DNA of 64,000 nt, taken from contig NW_022098043.1 in the NCBI RefSeq assembly GCF_002288925.2, forward strand, positions 6,947,810-7,011,809. Direction: 5' to 3'. The DNA comes from Delphinapterus leucas. Its lineage: Eukaryota > Chordata > Mammalia > Artiodactyla > Monodontidae. Every line of letters starts with the position of its first letter. Position 1 is the first letter of the stretch. Position numbers and translations under genes: made by a program. The notes beneath the pieces are model-generated. The model saw only the letters and a program-made list of their open reading frames with translations. It searched no databases and was not told the DNA's origin. This document shows, piece by piece, positions 56,804-64,000 of the stretch.

Positions 56804-57018
56804 GGCTTCCCGGGTGGCGCAGTGGTTGAGCGTCCACCTGCCGATGCAGGGGACATGGGTTCATGCCCCGGTCCAGGAAGATCCCACATGCCACGGAGCA
56901 GCTGGGCCCGTGAGCCATGGCCGCTGGGCCTACGCGTCCGGAGCCTGTGGTCCACAACGGGAGAGGCCACAACAGTGAGAGGCCCGTGTACTGCAAAAAA
57001 ATAAATAAATAAATAAAA
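56804..57018 (+). repeat. CHR SINE, compact form
   Basis: GGGCTTCCCGGGTGGCGCAG to GTGTACTGC with an AAATAAAT tail. No clear TSD. Confidence 0.92.
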
Positions 57019-57218
57019 TTTGACTGTTTCAGTTTATTTTATATGTAGAGTTATGTATGTGCAAAAACTCGTGTGATTGGGGTGTAACAGAGTAAGAAAA
57101 TATAAGTGATGTTACCATAAGGTTAATTTACTTTTTCATTTAATGAGAACTAGACAGTGTTGAATGCAAATATTTTTTTACATCAAATACGGCCATTCTT
57201 CAGCCTCTCCACTCCATA

Positions 57219-57220
<2 letters not shown>

Positions 57221-57255
<35 letters not shown>
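57221..57255 (+). repeat. (TG)17 microsatellite
   Basis: Uninterrupted TG dinucleotide run directly against the tail side of a reverse short SINE. Confidence 0.97.
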
Positions 57256-57257
<2 letters not shown>

Positions 57258-57371
57258 ATTTTGGCCACACCAGGCGGCATGCGGGATCTTAGTTCCCCAA
57301 CCAGGGATTGAACCCGTGCACCATGCACTGGGAGCATGGATCCTTAACCACTGGACAGCCAGGGAAGTCCC
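57256..57371 (-). repeat. CHR SINE, short form
   Basis: TTTATTTTGGCCACACCAGG to GACAGCCAGGGAAGTCCC; its poly-A tail has probably turned into the neighbouring TG run. Confidence 0.9.
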
Positions 57372-57559
57372 TTTTTGTATATTTAGATTTACGCAGAGAC
57401 AGGGAAATGGTTCCCCTTTGTTCAGAGTGGAAAAGTTGCTAAGAGGCAGCCTTTGTTATCATGTAGGAACAGACACATAGCATGGTATTGATAGGTGAGC
57501 TTATTATATAGCTTCCTTTCTTAAAATAATTTTGTACTTTTCCTCTTCCTTTAGCACAA

Positions 57560-58560
57560 CCATTAGAATGCTTGAAGTTCTCATTTATTGGGTTCATTCA
57601 GCTAAATATTGAGTGCTTACATGTTCAGACAGTGTTTCAGCTGTTGGGAATAACCATATGGAACAAAACAGACATTTTTGCCTTTAAGAAGCTTATAGTG
57701 ATAATGGTATGGGGTCCAGTGACGGACAATAAAATAAATGGAAGTAAAACATCTAGTGTGTCAACTGTAATAAGGGCTATGGAGAAAACTAAAGCAGGGA
57801 AGGGGCATGGAGAATGTGGAGTGTGATTGAAAGTGGAGTAGTGAGTCATCCAAGAATTGGGGAGAAGAGTGTCTGGGGCAGATGAAATAGCAAGTGTAGA
57901 GCATGAGACAAGAATGTGCCTGGGGTTTGAGGAATAGCAGGGAGGTCAGTGTGGTTGAAACATAGGGAGGATGATAGAAGATGACATTGTGGAGGTAACT
58001 AAGGACCATATCAGACAGGGCCTGGTAGACCTTTGTTGGAAATTTGACTCTGAGTGAGATGAGATACTATGTAGGGCTGTATGCATAGGAGTGATGTAAT
58101 CTGTTTCAACAGGATAACTCTGGTTGCTGTCTTGAGAATAGGCTGATGGTGGGGCAAGGGGGCAGACAGAAGGAGTTGATGGTGGCTTGGACCAAGGGTT
58201 AGCTGGAGAGGTGATAAGCAGTGTTTGGATTTTTTCAAAGTAGAGCTGATAAAATTGTAGATTGGATATGGGGAAAAAGAGAGGAGTCAGGGATTACTAA
58301 GGTTTTGCCCTGAGCAACTGGAAGAATAAAGTTGGCATAACTAAGATGTGAAGGAGTGTGGGAAGAGCAGGTTTGGCAGAGGAATTAGGAATTTGCAGTG
58401 GGGCATGTTAGATTTGATAGGTATAGTTCAGGGGAGAAGTCAGGGCTTGATCAAATCACCAAGAGCATGAGAGAGACGAAGACCAAGGACGGAACCCTGG
58501 GACATTCAAACATTAAGAGATCAGAGAGATAGGGGAGCAGCTAGTCAAAGATGCTGAGGG
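57560..58560 (+). repeat. Old mammalian repeat (family not assigned), copy 4
   Basis: AACAAAACAGACATTTTTGCC, AAGGGCTATGGAGAAAACTAA, CAGGGAGGTCAGTGTGGTTG, ATAACTCTGGTTGCTGTCTTG, AGGTTTTGCCCTGAGCAACTG: the longest uninterrupted copy of the family also seen at 8490 and 34450. Confidence 0.6.
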
Positions 58561-58838
58561 GGATGTGAGTTGAGTAAATAGGCGAGTGTGGCTTCCTGGA
58601 TCAAATGAATAAAGTGGTGGTACTAGTATTGTATTACTGTATTTATTGTCTTGTAGTGTAATCTGTACCAAAAAGCTGTTATAGAAACATAAAGGAAGTT
58701 GAGGTCTATCCCGATGGAGCTTTTTCTGTAAACCTACAGCATTGGAAACGCCTCATAGAGTAACTATGTGGTTTCCTTTACTCATAGAACTACCTGTTAT
58801 ATCTGTGGGAAAGAACTAACTATAAGACAGAGCTGCCA

Positions 58839-59040
58839 GGGCTTCCCTGGTGGCACAGTGGTTGAGAGTCCGCCTGCTGATGCAGGGGATGCGGGTTCGT
58901 GCCCCGGACCGGGAGGATCCCACGTGCCGCGGAGCAGCTGGGCCCGTGAGCCATGGCCGCTGAGCCTGTGCATCCGGAGCCTGTGCTCCGCAACGGGAGA
59001 GGCCACAACAGTGAGAGGCCCGCGTACTGCAAAAAAAAAA
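58839..59040 (+). repeat. CHR SINE, compact form
   Basis: Perfect 15-bp TSD AAGACAGAGCTGCCA (58824-58838 and 59041-59055). Very close to the compact consensus. Confidence 0.96.
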
Positions 59041-59795
59041 AAGACAGAGCTGCCAAGTAAACTGTGAAAAACCTAACAGTCAAACTTTTTTTAATCTTAG
59101 ATATTGGCATATCCCAACGATCTGTACTGTTGTAGGGTGTGATAGCTTAGGAATGAATATGATTTGAACTTAATACAATTTTAGAGGGTGTCAAATTCAG
59201 AACCAGGCATATCCATCTCCTGACCCTAAACATGGTCCTACAGTAAATTGCTTGAGGAAACTGGATCCCAAAGGTTATAGGTGGGGAATTTTGAAGTGTG
59301 TCCGTGTTCCATTGGAGATCAAAGAAGCCCAACTAAAAGAGCTGTGGACTGACTGACATGACAGCTATGGATTGAGCAAAACTTCTTTTTGAAAGGGATA
59401 TCTTATCTTGAAGATTATGACTTTGGAGATTATCACTAAAATAATCACTAAGGTGATTGGCAGTGGAAAGAATCAGAACATGTGAAATTCCTTAAAAATT
59501 TATTGACTTAAATAATTTTGCCTATGTTACACATAATAAAAAAAAACCCTTTACACTGTGCAGAAAGTCAGCATAAAAAAAAAGGAAAAATTTAAAAAGA
59601 AACCACCATTAGCTCTAACATTGCGTTTTTCTGCACTCTTAGTTTTGTGTCATGAATGTGGTTCAGTAACTTTAACTGTGTGTGTGTTTGAAATTTGTAT
59701 ATATAATTTTATATTCATTGCCCATATGTAGTTTCCGCCCATTTTCACTGTTTTAAAATTAATTTTGCTGCATCAAAGTACCTATGATTTCTTTT

Positions 59796-60101
59796 ATTTA
59801 ATTAATTAATTTATTTATTTATTTATTTTTGGCTGCTTTGGGTCTTTGTTGCTGCGCGTGGGCTTTTTCTAGTTGTGGAGAGCGAGGGCTACTCCTCGTT
59901 GCAGTGTGCGGGCATGGGCTTCTTATCGCGGTGGCTTCTCTTGTTGCAGAGCACGGGCTCTAGGTGCACAGGCTTCAGTAGTTGTGGCTCGCGGGCTTAG
60001 TTGCTCCACGGCATGTGAGATCTTCCCAGACCAGGGTTCGAACCCGAGTCCCCTGCATTGGCAGGCAGATTCTTAACCACTGTGCCACCAGGGAAGCCCC
60101 T
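59796..60101 (-). repeat. CHR SINE, long form
   Basis: TSD TATGATTTCTTTT at 59783-59795 and 60102-60114, perfect over 13 bp. Confidence 0.94.
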
Positions 60102-60429
60102 TATGATTTCTTTTCTAAACCTACTTCCTTACAATTCCCAGAATTGGGATTATCAGGAGAAAAGATCTAAAGCCAAGTATTTTTAAAATCATACGTTTTG
60201 GAAAGAGAAACATTAGTTTTAAATCATTGTATACAAATTAATAATGTCACTGCTAAGCTAATACAACCTTATGTGTCCTTCATTATTTATAATAACTTGA
60301 TCTTAAAGAGCTTGAATAGAAATAGAAGCTATTAACTGAAATGAAATTATAATTTGCATCATAGGGTTGATCACTTAAAAAAATCTTCTCTTTTTTTTTT
60401 TTTTTTTAATGTGTCTTATTCCTGATCAG

Positions 60430-60563
60430 GAAGAAAAATTAGAAGGAGACAATCGATACTTTTGTGAAAACTGTCAAAGCAAACAGAATGCAACAAGGAA
60501 GATCCGACTCCTTAGTCTTCCTTGTACTCTGAACTTACAGCTAATGCGTTTTGTCTTTGACAG
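60430..60563 (+). CDS. USP48: USP48 coding exon 7 (second zinc-finger knuckle)
   Basis: Residues 259-302: [20 protein letters not shown] followed by [21 protein letters not shown]. Cys270 and Cys273 make the second CxxC of the zinc site. [12 protein letters not shown] is the strand region preceding the palm. Acceptor CTGATCAG; donor ACAG|GTAAAT splits codon 303. Confidence 0.97.
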
Positions 60564-61171
60564 GTAAATATGTGCATGTCGTAGTATTTGTTGCTCACTG
60601 TGGACTAGTATGTACAGATTTTACCATAGATAAGATAGTAAAATGCTTATAATTTGAAAGTCAAGATTTGGGGATGAAAGTTACAGCCTGTCATAATTAA
60701 GAACTAGAAAAATAGAGAATCCTTATTTTTTATTCTGAAAAATTATTAAAAACTGCCAAGGAAAAGCAGACATTTAGGTAGGAACTGAATTTCCTTGACA
60801 TTCTGTTTTATTGTATAAGGACTTGAGTAAATTTTCTGCTCACTACAGTACGTCCCCCATTCCCATGGAGATAGATCAGGCAATTTTTTTTCACATGTGC
60901 ATTTCTTCTGTAAAGCAGGAACATGTATGGTTTCCTTTGTAATAAAACAAAAACTTCTAGAAATGTACTGTTTGGAATTAGCACTTTAAATTCATACCTT
61001 TTAGGGTGTTGATTATTTATTGCCCAATTCTAAGACAGTATCATGTTTTGAGCAAGATTGCTAAATGAAATCTACCTAGCTGCTATCCAGTTTATTAAAA
61101 TAACCAGTAGACCTTATACACTGTTTTATGGTTGTTTTAAATATAAATATAATTAGCTTTTTCTTGGTTAG
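60564..61171 (+). other. USP48: USP48 intron 7
   Basis: 608 bp, AT-rich, no repeat recognised. Confidence 0.9.
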
Positions 61172-61254
61172 GCAAACTGGACATAAGAAAAAGCTGAATA
61201 CCTACATTGGCTTCTCAGAAATTTTGGATATGGAGCCTTATGTGGAACACAAAG
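61172..61254 (+). CDS. USP48: USP48 coding exon 8 (last in the window)
   Basis: Residues 303-330: [20 protein letters not shown] followed by MEPYVEHK, ending with one base of the next codon (Gly in human). Acceptor GGTTAG, donor AAAG|GTAATA. The His box and downstream regions, including the DUSP repeats and ubiquitin-like domain, are outside the window; I searched the remaining 2.7 kb and found no matching exon. Confidence 0.97.
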
Positions 61255-61453
61255 GTAATATTTTTACCAAGCAGTGATAATTACAATGCTCAGAGACGAA
61301 CTTGTGATCTATTTGTGTTCAGTACAGAGTAGCATTTTACTACTAAATTTTATTTGCTAATCTTTGAGAGCAAAGGCATATTAGGTGAGCCGATATGTTA
61401 CTTCATTTTCTATGAGTGAGTACTTAACAAAGATTAGACGGTTCATGGATGTA

Positions 61454-61519
61454 TATTGGGGTTGGCCAAAATGTTCGTTCACGGAAAAACCCAAACAAAC
61501 TTTTTGGTCAACCCAGTAT
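61454..61519. mobile_element. Mariner-type miniature inverted-repeat element
   Basis: About 66 bp with inverted ends TTGGGGTTGGCCAAAATG and, from the other side, CTGGGTTGACCAAAAAG, flanked by TA on both sides as in Tc1/mariner elements. No transposase. The hairpin ends are nearly the whole element. Confidence 0.8.
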
Positions 61520-62320
61520 ATAATTAATGGTATAAAAGAATAAAAAATGAAAAATACTTCGCTGTTCCTGTACTCAAGGCTTGTTACCTTAGCCTCAATA
61601 CCATATCTGTAATTCCTCGTAAAATTAAGGGTCTCCAAGCTGCCTCCATTCACGTTTTTAAAAAACATTTTCTCAAAAACATTAGATGGCCTAGTTCCAA
61701 TATTTATGCTATAATTATATATATGACCACTGATAAGTTGTAGGATGTTATGACAGAGTCTCTAATAACTTACTCTTCTTTTTCTTTTGGTAGTCTTCAT
61801 CTTACCAAACAGGATGATTCTTGTTAGAGAAAAGAAACATCTTGCCCTTTGCTTCTCCTGCCCGTACTGGACAGACCATTTTACTTCTCTTTTAAGATTG
61901 ACCTTAATGTTTGTGAAATTTTTAATACAGAAATTATATCATAAACTCTGTCTCCATAGAAAAGTTCTGGTGGCAGCTTATAAATAGAAGCAAGCCATAA
62001 AGTAAAACCTTCAACAGAAATGATTGGGGAGGTTGGGGGAAGTGATGTGGTAAATATTTAAGCCTTAAAATGTATGGTGCTCTCTAATCAGTACTGGAAT
62101 TTAAAATTTACACCTGTGAAAGAAGGAAACTACTGTAGAAGTTGCTGCTGGACTTTGTTACTATTATATTTGGCTGAATGAATAAACTTTAGCAGTTCAC
62201 TTTACATAGTAGTTTGCTTCCTGCCTCCTTTGTTTAGGTAATTATTTGAAATTAGAAAAGCCTGATGGCTTAGTGATTTCTCGGGGTCAGGAACTTAGGA
62301 GATGTAAAAGTATTCCTTTC

Positions 62321-62457
62321 CTTTTTTTTTTTTTTTTTTTTTTTTTTGGGCGCGCTGTGTGGCTTGCAGGATCTTAGTTCCCCGACCAGGGATTGAACCC
62401 CAGGCCACTGCAGTGAAAGCATCCAGTCCTAACCCTGGACAGCCAGGGAATTCCCAA
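62321..62457 (-). repeat. CHR SINE, short form
   Basis: Long T tract then GGGCGCGCTGTGTGGCTTGC to GACAGCCAGGGAATTCCC. Flanks TATTCCTTTCC / TATTCTTTTCC are a diverged TSD. Confidence 0.9.
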
Positions 62458-62615
62458 ATTATTCTTTTCCTTGGCTCCAGTGTATGATTTTGAATAGTTC
62501 TTATTCAATTTATTATATATTTGTCCAATTTATATTGTAAAGAAAACCTTTGACCATAATAGGTCAAAAAAGCTGTATATATAATTTTAGTATGTTGGAT
62601 TACTAAGTAATTTTT

Positions 62616-62811
62616 GTTTTGTTTTGTTTTTTTTGTGGTACGCGGGCCTCTCACTGTTGTGGCCTCTCCTGTTGTGGAGTGCAGGCTCAGCGGCCATGGC
62701 TCACAGGCCCAGCCGCTCCGCGGCATGTGGGATCTTCCCGGACCGGGGCACGAACCCGTGTCCCCTGCATCGGCAGGCAGACTCTCAACCACTGCGCCAC
62801 CAGGGAAGCCC
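62616..62811 (-). repeat. CHR SINE, compact form, internally deleted
   Basis: Perfect TSD TACTAAGTAATTTTT (62601-62615 and 62812-62826). About 17 bp are missing between GTGGAGTGCAGG and CTCAGCGGCC. Confidence 0.95.
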
Positions 62812-63387
62812 TACTAAGTAATTTTTAATGAGAGAAATAAAAATTCTTATTTTAGAATTGTTAGCTATGACTGGTAAAATTAATCCAGTAGTTTGTAGTT
62901 ATAGACCTGTTCACAGTCTTTTGTAATGTTTGTTATACAAATGTATTACCTCATATAGGTAGAATACTAGAAACAAATTAACTTGTTATAATTGCACAGG
63001 GTTCATTCTAGATAATTAGGAAAATTCAGAAAGCATAAAGAAGAGTTATAAATAAGAGCCACTTGTAATTCTATCACCCAGATAACCAGTATTTATATTT
63101 TCCTAAATTCTTATTCATGTATGTCTACACACACATATCCACACAAAGTGGAAAAGATAGATCTAAAAGATGATCTATTTTTTAAAGGAGAATTCATTTG
63201 CTTCTTTAAATAGTGAACCTGCAGATACACGGAGATATGTAGAGAGAGGGATTCCCATACCTTGAACATTTAGCAGCTTACCCTCTAACTCCTGCCATAT
63301 TTCTTGGGGATTTTAATATCCCTGTAGACCATTTTAAGAGTCTGAATAAAATTCATAGACTTTTAGAAGAAACCAATTACATTTAAA

Positions 63388-63576
63388 GATTTTTGTTGAT
63401 GTGGATCATTTTTGAAGTCTTTATTGAATTTGTTACAATATTGCTTCTGTTTTATGTTTTGGTTCCTTGGCCACGAGGCACGTGGGGTCTTAGCTCTCCA
63501 CCAAGGATTGAACCCGCACCCGCACCCCCTGCATTGGAAGGCGAAGTCTTAACCACTGGACTGCCAGGGAAGTCCC
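63388..63576 (-). repeat. CHR SINE with a long 3' extension
   Basis: A perfect 20-bp TSD AGAAACCAATTACATTTAAA (63368-63387 and 63577-63596) shows that the insertion includes not only the short SINE body (63464-63576) but also a 75-bp AT-rich 3' part containing CTTTATTGAATTTGTTACAA. Confidence 0.94.
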
Positions 63577-64000
63577 AGAAACCAATTACATTTAAATGTA
63601 GTTATCAAAATACTGACACAAATTTGTAATACAGTAAAATAAGTGCAAACCAAAGAGCAGGTTCCAGCGGCCAAGACACTGTAATTGTTCAGTTGATGAG
63701 CACAGTAAATGGATAGGTATAAAATCAGGTTATCTGCAACAATGATAATGTGACAATGAAAACCGTGATGTCCACTGGCAGTAGAGTCACGGTTACTGCT
63801 AATCCTTCTGTGGCTTACTGTCGCCATTAATAATGTAGGGAATACTACTGTGTACCACTGTTGTAGACAGTCTTCAGCTGACCTCATTAACAGCTTCTCT
63901 CCTTCAGTGATTTTGTCTTTCACTCTGCCTCAGTCCTTCTGAGGGTCATAGCTACCTTTTTCTTCCTTAGTTTAAATTTCATACATCTTATTCCATCCTA

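Larger units (their letters stand above)
56618..60429 (+). other. USP48: USP48 intron 6
   Basis: 3.8 kb with four SINEs, a (TG)17 run and a copy of the unassigned old repeat. The stretch 59056-59780 has no recognised content. A T-run (60391-60407) precedes the exon 7 acceptor. Confidence 0.9.
61255..64000 (+). other. USP48: USP48 intron 8 (partial)
   Basis: Holds a mariner-type miniature element, three SINEs, and otherwise AT-rich sequence without features (61523-62300, 62827-63360, 63600-64000). Confidence 0.85.

Noticed and set aside
61255..64000. Search for USP48 exon 9 (His box)
   Set aside because: No frame with a YSGHY-type motif flanked by AG and GT was found; the exon must lie beyond the window.

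Overview
This window is mammalian nuclear DNA, almost certainly from a whale or dolphin. The evidence is about fifty copies of tRNA-derived CHR-type SINEs (they begin with variants of CTTCCCTGGTGGCGCAGTGG), none of the BovB or Bov-tA elements expected in ruminants, plus L1, MIR, L2, hAT, mariner-type and class I endogenous retrovirus remnants. Three SINE layouts occur and are named by these terms below: a short form (about 110-130 bp, one tRNA-like module), a long form (about 270-330 bp, degenerate repeated modules, AAATAAAT-type tail), and a compact form (about 200 bp, ending GCGTACCGC plus poly-A). Compact copies are the least diverged and often keep clean target-site duplications (TSDs).

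Two protein-coding genes are present, both cut by the window and arranged head to head. On the minus strand at the left edge are the first two coding exons of LDLRAD2 (exon 1 at 2625-2706, exon 2 from 158 to the window edge). On the plus strand are the first eight coding exons of the deubiquitinase USP48 (39207-61254). All eight splice junctions are canonical and in frame for 330 codons, including the catalytic Cys98; the His/Asp part of the catalytic site lies beyond the right edge. The order (LDLRAD2 divergent from USP48) fits human 1p36.12. The USP48 promoter is a CpG island with a pair of ZNF143-type sites and an overlapping E-box/CRE about 0.7 kb upstream of the start codon.

The 36 kb between the genes holds no gene I can support. 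It is layered repeat: SINEs (2.7-12.6 kb), a 3,937-bp near-identical tandem duplication of a degraded retrovirus (12502-16438 and 16439-20375), a long dead L1 (about 20247-24540), several LTRs (25-36.6 kb) and an old repeat family (34.4-37 kb). The duplication is the most unusual structure: two copies, constant offset, only three differences found, a junction without microhomology, and a left edge coinciding with the end of a 76-bp tandem repeat in a SINE. It is either a very recent event or an assembly artefact.

The USP48 introns carry many SINEs in both orientations, including inverted pairs around exons 2-6. I found no novel gene system. The most useful leads are the duplication, the cysteine loss in the LDLRAD2 CUB-like segment, the paired ZNF143 sites, a hAT element with an internal minisatellite, and datable nested insertions.
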